Origin: Stictocephala bisonia
Lineage: Eukaryota > Arthropoda > Insecta > Hemiptera > Membracidae
Direction of reading: 5' to 3'
DNA length: 64,000 nt
Assembly (NCBI GenBank): GCA_035578905.1
Contig: JAQJVL010000203.1
Coordinates: 62,001 to 126,000, forward strand
Shown: piece after piece, positions 1 through 11,887 of the stretch
Layout of the letters: each line of letters opens with the position of its first letter
How positions within the stretch are numbered: position 1 is the first letter of the stretch
The notes under the pieces: generated by a model
Databases searched by the model: none
Told to the model about the DNA's origin: nothing
Seen by the model: the letters and a program-made list of their open reading frames with translations, nothing else
Made by a program: the position numbers and the translations under genes

Positions 1-215
1 TATTTGTTTGGTAGTAACCATATTCGTAGGAGTTTAGCAACCAAACATTTAGAAAAAAACATCATCTAAGGATTTGAGGGGCTTTAGCAACTACCATTTA
101 GCAAAAATAATTATTATATGATTTTAGCAATCACCATTTGGCAGAAATAATTAACGTAGGATATTAGCACACAACCATTTGGCAACAAGAACTACCGTAG
201 GATTTTAGCAATGTG
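1..215. repeat. Degenerate minisatellite, unit about 42 bp
   Basis: Five imperfect copies of a unit built on GTAGGATTTTAGCAA, CAACCATTTGGCA and AAAATAATTA. Copies are interrupted by small indels, so the array is old. It starts at or before the window edge. Confidence 0.7.
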
Positions 216-689
216 TGACAACAATGTGACAAAAAAGATCAATGTTATATTTGGAAACATCTCCTGACTCAAGTTACCACTCCCATTTTTTATACTTTAC
301 GAGAAATTATTGATATGGTCCAGATAAATGAAATATTTTAATTTTTTCTATAAGATTATGTTAAACATCATATACAAAATCCTAATGTTTACACTAACAA
401 TAATCCTGAAGTAATTTTGAAACTTTAAGAGTTTTAAAGAATAAAACTTTCTTGTCAGATTTTTAATTTTCTCACAAAAAATGTTAATAGAAATTATATA
501 TTTAATATAAGCTATGTGATACAAACATTTAACTGAACAAGTGTAGGAAGGACAACGTGACTACACTACACAACACCAGACTTTGATCTTAAACAAAGTC
601 TGGAATTTTTTTTAAGATTCTCAACAGTTCAGCGAAGAACTTTATTGAAAAATGTTCAAAACTGAGAAATCTGTAATAAAATATCACTA
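216..689. other. AT-rich sequence, no feature seen
   Basis: Contains a small hairpin ACCAGACTTTGATCTT...AAAGTCTGGA near 571-604 and nothing else supportable. Confidence 0.5.
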
Positions 690-928
690 TATATTTAGAT
701 CTATTACAGTGCAACTCCTGAAGCATATTTAGACCTATTACAATGCAACTCCTAAAGCATATTTAGACCTATTACAGTGCAACTCCTAAAGCATATTTAG
801 ACCTATTACAATGCAACTCCAAAAACATATTTAGACATATTACAGTACAACTCCTAAAGCATATTTAGACCTATTAAAGTGCAACTCCTGAAGCATATTT
901 AGACCTATTACAGTGCAACTCCTGAAGA
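690..928. repeat. 34-bp tandem repeat, 7 copies
   Basis: Seven consecutive 34-bp units of the form CATATTTAGACCTATTACAG followed by TGCAACTCCTAAAG. Copies differ at one to three positions, mainly A/G transitions. Lies in the presumed intron downstream of the SLC45 exon. Confidence 0.9.
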
Positions 929-1174
929 ATATTTAAACATTAAAATTCTTCCTTCAGTCACAAACGTTTTGTTGTTGACTTTGATTTACGTTTTAATATA
1001 TTTATATAGATTTTATTTTAGCCCAAAACTGTTTAAAACTTCCTCTCATCATAGTTATTTTCATGGGCATTATTAAAGTTAACAGCCATTGTTATATATT
1101 TGTCAAATTTTATCCCACAAGTTCTTGTAAAGTAAAGAAACCTGTTACATACTAGAGTTAATAACTAGTTGTAC

Positions 1175-1437
1175 CTAAAAGGACACCTATGGCCAGAAGG
1201 ACTATGAAAGGTCTTCGACGGCCGCAAGGTAGGCGACAGCGGTCACTCATGGCTCCCAGGACAGGGTTCAGGAGGAAGCCGACCAGTGGAGAGAGTGCCC
1301 AGACGAGAGTCATGCGCTGATGATCGACTCCAATCTTGAGGAGGGTAGGAGATACAAACGCCGTTTCAGCAGCGTAGGAGAACTCGATGCCCATGACTGC
1401 TGCGGAAACCCGAACTAGTTCTCTCCGAGTCTTGCGT
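1175..1437 (-). CDS. SLC45-family sugar/H+ transporter, internal exon
   Basis: Reading 1437 to 1175 on the minus strand gives about 87 residues running from RRKTRRELVRVSAAVMGIEF through FSYAAETAFVSPTLLKIGV to LSDRC-like and GRRRPFIVLLAIGVLLG segments. This is the hallmark N-terminal block of the SLC45 family (membrane proton/sucrose transporters, MFS fold): transmembrane helices 1-2, the E in the first helix and the SDR...GRRRPF loop between helices 2 and 3. The acceptor is tgctgcacag before 1437 and the donor is ttttag/gtacaa at 1175/1174. The first base completes the AG left by the upstream exon, giving YRRKTRRE with no frame break. The rest of the 12-helix protein must lie beyond the left edge, since nothing recognisable follows in 1-1157. 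Family assignment is from memory of conserved motifs; substrate is not inferable. Confidence 0.9.
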
Positions 1438-1530
1438 CTGTGCAGCACGAAATTAACAGTTTGCAATATTTATTTAAATTATAGTTTTAAGGATTAAGAA
1501 TGCCATCCATTATTAAAATTTAAGAATAAT

Positions 1531-1773
1531 CACAGAAAAGAAAGAAACAGAGGTCACATCCAATAGTGCTCTGAAAGTCTGTCAAATAGTTATTTCTCCA
1601 GTTTGCCATGAGGATAGCAGGGCCAGTACATTGTCAGGCCCTCCCTTCAAGTCCTCATGGATAAACAGAGTAGTTATTATTTCAAGATGTACAGTATTTG
1701 AAATCTATTTATAACTGCCACTGAAGCGTTCACTGCGGCCATAGGAAAGCAACCTTTGTTTCTTTTTTCTGTG
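1531..1773. mobile_element. MITE family A, copy 1 (243 bp, intronic)
   Basis: Ends are imperfect inverted repeats: CACAGAAAAGAAAGAAACAG at the left, and AAAGAAACAAAGG read inward from the right, then CACAG at the outer edge. The interior shares a conserved block (CCAGTTTGCCATG, GACAGGGCCAGCA-like, TATAACTGCCACTGAAGCGT) with copies at 6673-6942 and 43142-43413. No coding capacity. Target duplication not clear. Sits inside the SLC45 intron. Confidence 0.75.
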
Positions 1774-2128
1774 TGCAATAATCAATTTGATAGGGTTTGA
1801 AGTTAAAATTGATAATATAATAACTTTCTGAGTTAAGGAGAGTCTTTGAATGAAGGTTTGTGCGGTTATTATAACCCGAAAGTTAAATTTTTTCATACGG
1901 GTGAGGTTTGAGTTTTGCATTTGCGTAGAAGCAAATTATGCTATAGGTAGCTGAAGTTGATCTTTACAGATGATGCTCAATCACAGTTTGTTTGAACTTG
2001 CTTCTAAATCGAGTCTTCACTTCCACGCCAGGACGTTTCTTTCTGTTTAACGAATCAGATACAGTCCACTTAAAATTGTATCTTTAGTAGAATTACGTTT
2101 TTAAACCCTGTTCAAATAATTTAATTAC

Positions 2129-2310
2129 CTGTAAATGTGCGAGTAGTCATCGTCTTGTGCTTGGTTGGGGTTGGGCTGCATTAGCATCTTTATCCTGTCT
2201 GCCAGGCTAATGTTGCTCTCTTTGTATTCCTGCCACCTCTCCTGCCAGCGGTCTCGGATGGTGTGGAGCCGTCCCAGGCAACCCTGGTACTCGTGCAATT
2301 TACCCCCCAT
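2129..2310 (-). CDS. SLC45-family transporter, upstream N-terminal exon
   Basis: Minus-strand frame from an ATG at 2310 to a donor at 2129/2128 (tttacag/gtaatt). It encodes about 60 cytoplasmic residues with no membrane segment: MGGKLHEYQGCLGRLHTIRD, then a basic WQERWQEYKES stretch and ADRIKMLMQPNPNQ, ending DDDYSHIYR, where the last codon is split with the exon at 1437. The short acidic/aromatic segment just before the RRKTRREL block fits an insect SLC45 N-terminal tail. The bases before the ATG (ctgttgtag/g) also form a good splice acceptor, so this may be an internal exon beginning at 2311 with the true start further upstream at higher coordinates. The intron to the next exon (1438-2128, 691 bp) carries a MITE at 1531-1773. 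Confidence 0.82.
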
Positions 2311-2599
2311 CCTACAACAGCAATGTACAACATTTTAAGGGGAGTCGGACGATGAAAAATGACAAAGATAAGTTTTATTTATTTTTTTTTTAGATCATGT
2401 TTAAGCGGCAGTGTCATTACTAGAATGTATATTGTCCAGTACAACCACTTCAAGGTGTCTAGGACGTGTCGCCCATGTTGTAATTGGCATCCTCAGTGGT
2501 ATCCCTGAGACTAGTTACATCACATGTCTGGTCATCTGGTAAATAATGTAGATTTACACCCTGTAGTGGTTTCCGAAAAATATAGATTTTATTTTTTAC

Positions 2600-2710
2600 T
2601 TTTATTTGTTTCTCATTTCATTACCTTTCATTCGTCAGGTTAAGTGGAAGAAGGGACTTTTTAGTCCCAACTTCACCTGGTTAAATGAAGACGTATTTCA
2701 TTTCATTTGA
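2600..2710 (+). mobile_element. SINE-1 3' fragment
   Basis: The CAGGTTAAGTGGAAGAAGG...CTTTTTAGTCCCAACTTCACCTGG...AAATGAA segment matches the tail domain of the full-length SINE at 45428-45638. The tRNA-like head is missing, as in 5' truncated copies. Confidence 0.55.
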
Positions 2711-3189
2711 CAGTAGTTTTATGTAAGTATTTTTTTTTATTTATAGCGAGTATTGTAAACGTGTGCACAGTGAATTGGTACATATGAAAGTAAAATTTAG
2801 AGTGTGTATTTTATACTGTACTTTTTTAATTTTTAAGATTTTAACATATTTTAAGCAGAGGAAATTTCCCTAAATGGTATGGTTTTTATTTCAAAAACAA
2901 AATGTAAAAATCAAAACTAACTGAAATTATAAATGTCATTACGGTATATCATTTTTCGTTATTGTTTAATACATTAATAAAAGTTTTATTATTTTAGTGA
3001 TGAGAAGTTTATTTATTAGTGTTTATTAACAAAACTATAAAGTAGATAATTAAAAAAATTATAGATGTTTTGGGAAGTCCTGTGCTGAAAGTATATACAA
3101 AACAAGAATTTTAAAACAAAATAATAATAATAAAGGTGATAACTTATCTAGTTTTTGGGAAATGGGATCTTAATACTGCCAAAACTAAC

Positions 3190-3252
3190 ATGGATAGTTC
3201 GATCTCCTTAATGGATGTTTTATTTTACCAGGTGGGATTTGAGCTAAAAAAG
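3190..3252 (-). mobile_element. SINE-1 3' fragment, minus orientation
   Basis: TTTTACCAGGTGGGATTTGAGC ... ACACTTAACCTG is the reverse complement of the SINE-1 tail (CAGGTTAAGTGT ... CTTCACCTGGTAAAA). An 82-codon frame overlapping it (3136-3384) is incidental. Confidence 0.5.
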
Positions 3253-3849
3253 AAGTTCTTTATAACACTTAACCTGATCAGTTTATTTATTATTATTTTA
3301 AATTTTTCATATTATAATACAAATAACCATTCAAATACTGTTCGTAAATGGTATAAAAATGGTATAAAACACTTTAACGAATAATTTGTATTTGAAGTGG
3401 AGTCAGTTAGGTGCATGCAAAAATTGCTAAAAACAAATGAAATTTCCGCTCGTACAAATTTTAATCACAATAAACTAAAAGATAACTTTAGTTTCATACT
3501 AACTACATATTAAAGAAATACTAGTTATTTAAATTGCAACAGTTTTAAAATTAATTTAATCTTCTATAAATTATTTAAGTTTTCTCAAAATGACTTAAAA
3601 GTTAATTAAATATGAAAAACTTACAATATGAATTCACGGTTTTTAATCTCTGAACTGTAAATATTAAAAATATTGAGACTAACTTGTCAACAATTCAAAT
3701 TTGTTGCTTGAAAAGTTATTTGCTAGCATTGGATTGTTCGTGATTGATACACAATATGTGGAGATTTACAATGCTTCAAGTGTCAATTCAAATTCCTTTC
3801 ATTGTTTTATTTCTTCACGAGATGATATAATATTATTTTTAGATGTATA

Positions 3850-4072
3850 CTGAAAATTATCTTATTTGAGATAGTTGTACATACAAAAACCAGAACACCG
3901 TAAATAAAATAGAGAAAGGAAAAGAATAAATATATTTCTGTTACCATTACATGGACACATTCTATATTTATTTAACATAACAGAAGTGTATTTATTCTTT
4001 TCCTTTTTATATGTTATTTACGATGGTTTCGTTTTTATGTACAATTATCTTAAACAGGATTTTTTTTTTATA
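3850..4072. mobile_element. Fold-back element, about 90-bp arms
   Basis: The arm 3868-3941 (TTGTACATACAAAAACCAGA ... TTTCTGTTA) is reverse-complementary to 3977-4048 (TAACAGAAG ... ATGTACAA) with few mismatches and a spacer of about 35 bp. Complementarity extends outward to about 3850 and 4072. A CTGAAGATGGT...ACCGAAAA motif follows at 4079-4105. No coding potential. Confidence 0.7.
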
Positions 4073-4473
4073 TTTCACCTGAAGATGGTATTATCATACC
4101 GAAAAATGTCGTGAATAAATAAAACGCCATAAAATTTGAACTGTTGACTAATTTTAATATTTTTAAAACTATAAGATAAAAAATCTTTGTTTTATATATG
4201 TTTTCTGTTCTTTATTTCCTACGTATTTTTGTAATACAGCTGATAGTGTTAATTTATAATTTTTTATACCTATATATGTTTTCATATTTATTTTAAGAGA
4301 ATATTTTACCTTTAGAGAATTTTTTTTTTTTTGAGTAATACATAAACACTGTTTTTACTCTTCCTTTCAATAAAAATATATTGTATTACGTATTTCAGCT
4401 TCCTCAGTGATTGGGGAACCTTTTGCGGTTAACGAAAATCCTGAGAATCTAAACTTGTATTGCGTAGGGGATG

Positions 4474-4755
4474 TTTCCGTTAATTCACTACCACTACTTT
4501 TTTGTTTCCGTTAATTCACTACCGCTAGATAAATATTCTATTGCTCTAAAAACTTTCCCCCAATCATTTTTACGTCCACTGTGGTATTGCCCATCCGCTA
4601 GGAATCCGATATCACTAGCCTTATCTTATCGCTGTCCAAGAACTTACAAACGGAGAGCGCATTCGGCGATAAGTCAATCATTGGATTAACCAGTTTGTGA
4701 TCCAACCTAACCGTAATTTCGATAAAAAAAGTAGTGGTAGTGAGTTAACGGAAAA
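4474..4755 (+). mobile_element. MITE family B, copy 1
   Basis: Terminal inverted repeat TTTCCGTTAATTCACTACCA / TGGTAGTGAGTTAACGGAAA. The left terminus is doubled in tandem (4474-4496 and 4505-4527). The interior contains CGCTAGGAATCCGATATCAC and GGAGAGCGCATTCGGCG, shared in inverted orientation with 7722-8067. Non-coding; the 72-codon frame across it is incidental. Confidence 0.8.
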
Positions 4756-4962
4756 AGTCCTATGTATGTCTCCATATGATATTATAACATCTTTAAGTGC
4801 TTTAATAGGGCTATAAGATTAATCAAGCTTTATTTAATAATTTAATTGATCAATATGACAACTTTTGTGTTCAAGTTCAGTTGTTGGAAAGTGTTTATTT
4901 TTTGTGTTTTTCAACCTAGACTCCATGCTGAAACTTTTTTGTTTTATTTCGTTATGATTAAA

Positions 4963-4964
<2 letters not shown>

Positions 4965-5017
<53 letters not shown>
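4965..5017. repeat. (AT)n microsatellite
   Basis: About 26 uninterrupted AT dinucleotides. Confidence 0.95.
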
Positions 5018-5019
<2 letters not shown>

Positions 5020-6670
5020 ATTGTTTGACTGTAGCGTTTGAGCTTGAGAATCTTTTTTAAATCAATAGTTTAAAACATTATAATGTGCAAGAATTCTAGG
5101 AAATCCGCCTTTTAAATCATTTGTAGTCCTTAATATGATATACACAAGAGGGTATAATGTGAATGTATGAATTTAAAGTAAAGGAAGTTACCGTTAAAAC
5201 TCGAATCTCACATGTTAAGGAAAACTTCAGAGCATATATTTTACATGGAATATAAACTGTACATAATGTATGATCCATGTCAATCTAATTATGAATGACA
5301 TCATCCTGATTCGTAAATATTTAAAAAAATTAAATCTCGTCATTCAGGGTAGTTTTCAAGGGTTGAAATGTTTGAAAATAAATCAAGAAAAATACTTTAG
5401 ATTATAAATGGATTATAACAATCACATAATAATAGTCATGAAATATTACCAGATGATATTTCAAACTGTTTAAAATAATTTATTTTATACATTTCATCAA
5501 TAGGATTAGTTTCTAAAAATCGAAAATATGCAGAAGCCTTGAGCAAAAGAACAACCTTTAATAAACAGAAAATATTCGTAACATTTCCTGACAACACAGA
5601 GGTGTTATTTCTTATAGGTTATGTGGTACGAATGTCTGATACAACAATTGTTAAACTATGGATAATTTATTTGATAACATGTTATCTAAATATTTGTATC
5701 TTTTTAATTATTCTAAGAGGATTATAATAGATTTCTTGCTTATTCTGTACTATATTAAAGGACAGTTCGGTTGGAGCGCCTACATTTAATTTGTTTACAA
5801 CTAGAGCGATGCTTGTGTTCTCAAAAATTGCCGCTTAGAATTTGTAGGCCGTCATGTTAATTATGGTGTCGTACTTAGGCCTAACAATTTTTTTAGTATT
5901 TTGTCAAATAAAACATTTTTCGTAATGTAAAAAAATTATATTTACGAGAATGGTACGAAATTTCTACAATAATCTTACAAATCATGTAGCTCTAATATAA
6001 AAAAAAAACATTTTGAATAACTCAGAATTATTTTTTAGGCCCAATTCTTCATAGAAAATGAGAACTTATTTTACTTCCTTCGCATAAACAACTCTATATA
6101 TTGCCATTAAAACTAATTATTTTTCAGATGTATAATCTGTAATAATTATAAGTACGAGTACATGTATCTCGTATTACATGTATTTGGGGAATAAGTTCCC
6201 CTGATAAGTAACCAATTCCATTCTTGTGGTTTTGTTATGATAGTTTGTTACTCTTGTTAGTTTCTAATTTCTTGCATTGTCTTTGCTATTTAAAACTAGT
6301 AATCTAAAATTATTATTCTTGCATGTAAATTGGTATAATGCCATTGGAATGAAAACAAATAAATAAATAAATAAGGAAGGGACTGACAAAAAGCTGGTCC
6401 TGCCATTGCACGACAAATTGGAGAAATAAGTACTTGATACACATTCAGCGCAATATTGAATACGACCTCTGTTTCCTTCTCCTCTGTGGACCCAATCTAT
6501 AAACATGTACTCATTTAAGGGGTTTCTTACATTTATATATGCTAATTTAGAGGAGAAAATAGTTTTAAATGTAGTATTAGTAATTAGTTACACCTGAAGA
6601 CGACAAGTAATTAGTAATACCTTTAAAATCGACAGATCGGTTTTTCAAAACACTTGAAGCGTTGGAAATC
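5020..6670. other. AT-rich intergenic or intronic sequence
   Basis: No exon, RNA gene or clear element. Short chance frames at 5539 and 6264, an (AAAT)n tract near 6357-6375, and a CACCTGAAGACGACAAG motif at 6590 similar to those ending other repeats here. Confidence 0.5.
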
Positions 6671-6672
6671 GC

Positions 6673-6942
6673 CACGGAGAAGAAACAAACACAGGTCGCA
6701 TTCAATAGTGCGCTGAATGAGTGTCGAATATTTATTTATCCAGTTAGCGTGCGTTGACAGGGCCAGCATCTTATCAGCCCTCCCTTATTAACTCCCCCCC
6801 CCCCAAATCCTCAAGGATAAAAGCATTGATTATTCCTACAGATGTATAAGGACGTGCTTTATAATAGATGTAATCTATTTATAACTGCCACTGAAGCGTT
6901 CGTACCTGCCACAAGAAATCGATTTCTGTTTTTTTCTCTGTG
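6673..6942. mobile_element. MITE family A, copy 2 (about 270 bp)
   Basis: Same orientation and internal blocks as the element at 1531-1773: a GAAACA...CAGGTCGC left end, GACAGGGCCAGCA, an unusual run of 12 C near 6793, TATAACTGCCACTGAAGCGT, and a TTTCTGTTTTTTTCTCTGTG right end. Flanks GAAATCGC / GAAATCAC are similar and may be a mutated target duplication. Confidence 0.75.
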
Positions 6943-7721
6943 AAATCACAAAAAAAAGGTATCAATCATATTAGGGCTAGTTTCATTTGTTGAACTCACT
7001 CAATTTTTCAATTCTGTTTCAAGAAAAATAAACAATGCGATTTTATTTAATTCCATACAACTATTTAAATATAGGGTGGATTTCAAATTTGTTTGGATAA
7101 AATTGAAATATATGTATTTAATTTTCTTACTTTATTGTATAGCCGTAATGTATAAGCAAATTTCAAGTTAGTTTAATTCAATTTAGTGCAGTCAATAAAT
7201 TATGCTACGTTTTATTAAAGAAACTTTAAAATTCGGATGTAAAGTATTAAATTTCTTATTTATTTTAACAATACTAGGCCTATATCTGTTTTACTGAAAA
7301 TACCTTCTAGTGGCATTAAACATTGCCAAAAAGTTAAATCATTATGAAAAAAAGATGTTAAAATTATGGCTTTTATCATTACCTGATGTTTATTTTTTTT
7401 TATATACAGTAGTTTGTTAATCTAAACATAGTTTAATTTTTGTTTTGGTCTAAACTAAGTTATGCTGGCTATACTATTGTATAATTGTTTATTTAACTTG
7501 TATGTAAGTATATTTATTAAATATATTTACAATTTGACTGACGCTAGCCACATTACTAGAAAAGGGGCCAATGGGATTCACTCTCAAATTTTGTGTAACT
7601 TAATATTGTCATTTTTTATAGGAAAAAATTATTATTTGAATATGTTTTGATTTTTTTTAATGCTGTAGTTCTATTTACCTATGTAGTTCTAGAGTGATTA
7701 ATAAAAATAAAACTCGAATCT

Positions 7722-8067
7722 TTTCCGTGAATTCACTACCACTAAATTTTCCGTTACTTCATTACCACTACTTTTTTATCACAATTACGGTTAGGTTACA
7801 TTAGCTCAGGTGAAGTTAGGTTAGGTGGATACTAAAGTTGATCACAAAATGGTTAATCCAATGATTGACTTACCGCCGAATGCGCTCTCCGTGTATAAGT
7901 TCTTGGAAAGCGATAAGATAAAGCTAGCGATATCGGATTCCTAGAGGATAAGGAATACGACAGTGGACGTAAAAATTATTGGGAAGGGGTTTTTAGAGCA
8001 ATAGAATATTTATCAAGTGGTAGTGAATTAACGGAAACAAAAAAAGTAGTGGTAGTAAATTAACGGG
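7722..8067 (-). mobile_element. MITE family B, copy 2 (inverted relative to copy 1)
   Basis: Both termini carry doubled TTCCGTTAATTCACTACCAC-type repeats (left 7722-7775, right 8018-8067). The core from the CGATATCGGATTCCTAG region to AGAGCAATAGAATATTTATC is the reverse complement of the core at 4528-4680. This copy also holds a GGTTAGGTTACATTAG...GTTAGGTTAGG stretch absent from copy 1. Confidence 0.8.
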
Positions 8068-9455
8068 ATCCTAAAACTCATCATAAGAAGGGTTTAAACT
8101 AATAATGCTCTACTAATAAATACAGTTCGATTTATTTTCATTCACTTTAAAGCAATAAAACTCATTTTCCTTTACGTATTTCAAGCGCTGACTTTATTGC
8201 TGAGGCAGCGAAATACGTTTTACCAGAACTTGATGTCGAGCAAGCTGGAATCAGCAACACAAACACAAGAAAGGTATTTATTTAATACCTTGTTTTAAAG
8301 ATAACAGGATATAATAATTTAGTACAATTAGTTATGATGTTTTATTGCTGAATTCGGCAATGGGAAAACAATTATTAATAGTTTAATTCAACAAATGGAA
8401 ATAAAAATAAATTAACAAAATGGTTAATGTAGAATAAAAGGTCCCACCCGATTATAATTTTTTTTAATTAGTCAATATTAACACCAATAATACAAATCCA
8501 TAAATTTTTTTGTAAATTATATATTGTATTATTATAATTATATCAAGAGAAAGTAATAGAACAGAAATACGTCAAAGATAAAATTTGATTCGTGTGTTCA
8601 GAATAGGAATAGTTTTTCAAACACAAAGTTTATTACTATATTAAAATTTATACAATTTATTCCCAACAAAAAAATGCAACGGCCAAAATGCCAACGTTAT
8701 CGTTAATAATTATGTCTTTGCAACAAATAAATTCATTGTTTCAAAAGTCTAAGTATAACAATATTTACATGTCCTTAGTTGTACGTTCATATTAAGTCAC
8801 TTGAGAGACAAAATATATCTTTCAAGTATTGATTATATAACATGTGTAGCAACAGAACCTAAAAAAAGTATAGCTATAAAAGATGAATTATGTATAAGAT
8901 TAAATTCCTCTAATTCTACCTGGAAATAAATACAATCATACAAGGAGCTAAGGATTTATGTTGAATTTACTATATTTACTGTCACTTTATTTAGAGTTGT
9001 CTGCTGTTATGGATGACTGTGATTGAAAATAAAATTTAATAAAACATAGAATAGTGACGAAGTAAATTAAAAAATTGAAAACAGCCAAAGAGAAACAGAC
9101 ACCTAATAATTAGTAATACTTGAATATGTGCTTAATTACTGCTCAAATAGTAAATTAACTTCTCACAGCACCATAATAAATAAATTTTCAATTCAGTGTT
9201 TATTTATTTTGAATAAATACTGTTCAAGATATTTTTTAGAACAAATGAAGGGATGAAAAATTAAAAACACTTCTATCAATACTGTTATACAATGTTAGTG
9301 CTAAAAACAAATATTAAAATGTTCTATGCAGATTTTATATGAAATTTACGTAAGTCCTTGAAGCAGAAGTGATATTTCGCTCTCTCTTCCATTCAACTAC
9401 ACATACTAAACTTCAGTTATTTACGTTAGGGCGAGTACACAATATTTTCTTATTA
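8068..9455. other. AT-rich sequence, no feature seen
   Basis: No repeat unit, TIR or coding frame that I can support. Confidence 0.5.
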
Positions 9456-10212
9456 TACAGGGAATTTTTAGGTCTGCCCCCTATTTTTTCTTCATTATAT
9501 ATGTTTAGGTATTTTTAACCTCATCAATCATTATGCTTGTATAAAAATTTTCTTTTGTGACATTCAAAACCTTTGCAGTCATTTAACAGTCAAGATGTGA
9601 AGGTCAACTTTAAAAATGTTAACGAGAAACTGCTCATGTGATACATCATTTAATATTGTCCTTTTCCTAGAAAATAATGGTGCAATAAAAACTAAAAAGA
9701 GTTTATGAAACTCCAGATTGAAGATGTAAAAGACAAATTGAAAATTGTAAAAAGAATATGATCATATGAATAATAATAAGAAGAATAAACATATAACTTA
9801 TTTAATATTTTCTTTTTTTCCTAAAAAAGTTGAAACAAAATTAAAAAAACACTTACGTAATAACTGCACCACTTAAAATGAATGGTATTTGGATGATAAC
9901 GTTTTCATCATTGAGGCTGCCTTCTAAGATCTTACAACTGAGAGTTTCTCGAAAACGTAACAACCCTTTTGATTTCACCATTATTTTAAGAAAAAAGACA
10001 CTCTTAAATGATATATCACATGACCAGCTTCTCATTAAGAATTTAGAAGTTGATATCCACATTTTGGATGTCAAATAACTCTCCGCAGTTTTGAATGTCA
10101 CAAAAGAAAATATTTACCCATGCATAATGATTTGTGTGGTCAAACAACGCTTTAAATATAAATATAATGAAGACATTTAGGGAGGGGGCCAACTTAGAAA
10201 CCACCCTGTGTA
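9456..10212. mobile_element. Long-TIR fold-back element (about 755 bp)
   Basis: Ends read TACAGGG...GCCCCCT and, inverted, ACACAGGGTGG...GCCCCCT. Complementarity continues for over 200 bp inward: TTTTCTTTTGTGACATTCAA at 9550-9569 is exactly inverted near 10095-10115, and CATGTGATACATCATTTAA is inverted near 10004-10022. The spacer is AT-rich. TA dinucleotides flank both ends, compatible with a Tc1/mariner-type derivative, but that is inference. Overlapping 66- and 82-codon frames on both strands are by-products of the palindrome. Confidence 0.75.
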
Positions 10213-10799
10213 AATTTTGTGTACACTCAAAAATTTTTAATTTTGATTTGCCTCTATTTTAAAATTATGTGTATTCTTTTCGTTGTTAAATAATACGGGT
10301 TTGATTTATTATAGAACAATATATGTATTGTTTGCCTTGTTGAGCAAATTGTACTCTAGTAAAATTCATTGATATTAAAAGGTAGTCAAATTAAAAAAAA
10401 TATATTTAAGTGATTCCATGACTTCTGATTTAAACCTTCATATCATTACGTATGAATGTATATGAATCATATCTGTATGAATGAAGAGAAAAAAACACAT
10501 AACGGCTTGATAAAAACAACAATTAGTTTATTATTTTTATAAAGCTCATTGCTACGATATGTTTAAACAATTTGATTATTTGTCACAAGCATACGTACTT
10601 AGAATAAATTAATTAAATAGTAACTTACTTTTCAAAAAGATTTTATATAGTACAAATAATGTTTTAATTCACCACATTTACACCACAGATTTAGAAGATA
10701 TAGTAAAAATACGGTAAATTCAGCAAATCAAACAAAACGAAACTACCATTACATTGTTAATTGGTGACTAGAAACCAATTAAGACATGAATGCAAGGAG

Positions 10800-11050
10800 C
10801 AAAGAGTGGCTCAGAAGGCGGCAAACACAACTACTGAGTACGGAGGACGAAAGGAGTAATTACGGAGGCAACCGAGAACTGCCGACTGTCGGGGGGGTGG
10901 GAGGTCACTGCCGGTGGGGGACGGGGGTAAACACGACTAAGTGATATGGGCAAGCTCAGGATATTGGTGACTACCGACGACGAGGGCAAAGAAGGCCTTC
11001 AGGAATTGCCTACAACTTGTAAGCAGGCGCTAGTTTGTTTGTGCAATAAC
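10800..11050. other. Isolated GC-rich island, function unknown
   Basis: A 250-bp block much richer in G+C than its surroundings, containing a G7-T-G3 run (10891-10901) and two G5 runs (10916-10927). The CGACGACGAGGGCAAAGAAG stretch at 10977-10996 resembles the inverse complement of part of the 89-bp repeat at 16802-18136. It could be a promoter-proximal or 5' UTR segment for the minus-strand SLC45 gene, or a repeat remnant. No frame is convincing. Confidence 0.3.
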
Positions 11051-11162
11051 TCCGGTTGGATTTTTAGTTGAACTTACCAACATACCTTATATTTTGAACA
11101 ACTACTCGGAGGAAATGTACCTTTGCCTTCATAACGTCAATTTGGTAACTATATAAAACAGA

Positions 11163-11515
11163 GGTCTTGTCAATTTTTGGCTGAATTTTTTTCATAGTAG
11201 ATGCATAACTAAGAAATAAAAATATGATTACTTTTTTCTGCGGAAAAGCCGGACAGTCATTAAAATAAGGAAAAACGAAAAAAAATTCTCGTGAAAATAG
11301 TGATGTGGGTACTCAAACTGCGCGGAATTTTATCCAGAAACCGACAAATTTCCGGCACTGACGCACCTAATAATTGCAAAACCATTGCCGTATTCGTGGT
11401 CAGGACAAAACTCCGCACAATTACAGTACCCACATTGCTATATTTACGGGACAACATTTTTTTTACGTTTTCCGAAAAAAATTTCAGCCAAAAATTCGAC
11501 ACGGCCCCTATTCTA
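11163..11515. mobile_element. Imperfect fold-back element (about 350 bp)
   Basis: Left end TGTCAATTTTTGGCTGAATT is inverted at 11486-11505; inner GTGATGTGGGTACTCAAACT is inverted near 11416-11436. Overall a single hairpin with diverged arms meeting near 11360. The 80- and 90-codon frames on opposite strands mirror each other for this reason. Confidence 0.65.
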
Positions 11516-11658
11516 TATACTGTAATTACCGTTAATGTTCATATAACTCCTGATAATAAATGATAAAAAATACATTATAATACATTTAAATTATAAATAA
11601 TAAATATGCAGTAATTATTCATTTTTAAAACGCCGTATATAGAAATAAGGCCGAATAG

Positions 11659-11887
11659 AAGAGGTGAATAAGTTTAATGAGTGTTAATGAATTAGTGTAG
11701 TCAGTGGTACTTACTAAGGTTGACTGTTCCTCAAAAAAGCCATTTATTAATAACCCAATAGCTAGGGCAGGCAATTAAGGGACCTGCAGTTCACTGGAAT
11801 CCGAACCACTTTGTATTGGTCTAATTTCAGCTAATTTACAGTGCCCGATACTCAATTCTCTTCTCTACAAAACATTTGGACTCTCAC
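11659..11887. repeat. Interspersed repeat family C, left part of interrupted copy
   Basis: Shares TTAATGAATTAGTGTAGTCA, ACTAAGGTTGACTGTTCCT, AGGGACCTGCAG, GTATTGGTCTAATTTC and CCCGATACTCAATTCTCTTC with 19683-19953. It stops at ACATTTGGACTCTCAC; the matching continuation lies at 12724-12794. Confidence 0.7.

Noticed and set aside
10891..10927. G-quadruplex regulatory site
   Set aside because: Four G-runs exist but one loop is about 14 nt, and there is no associated gene.
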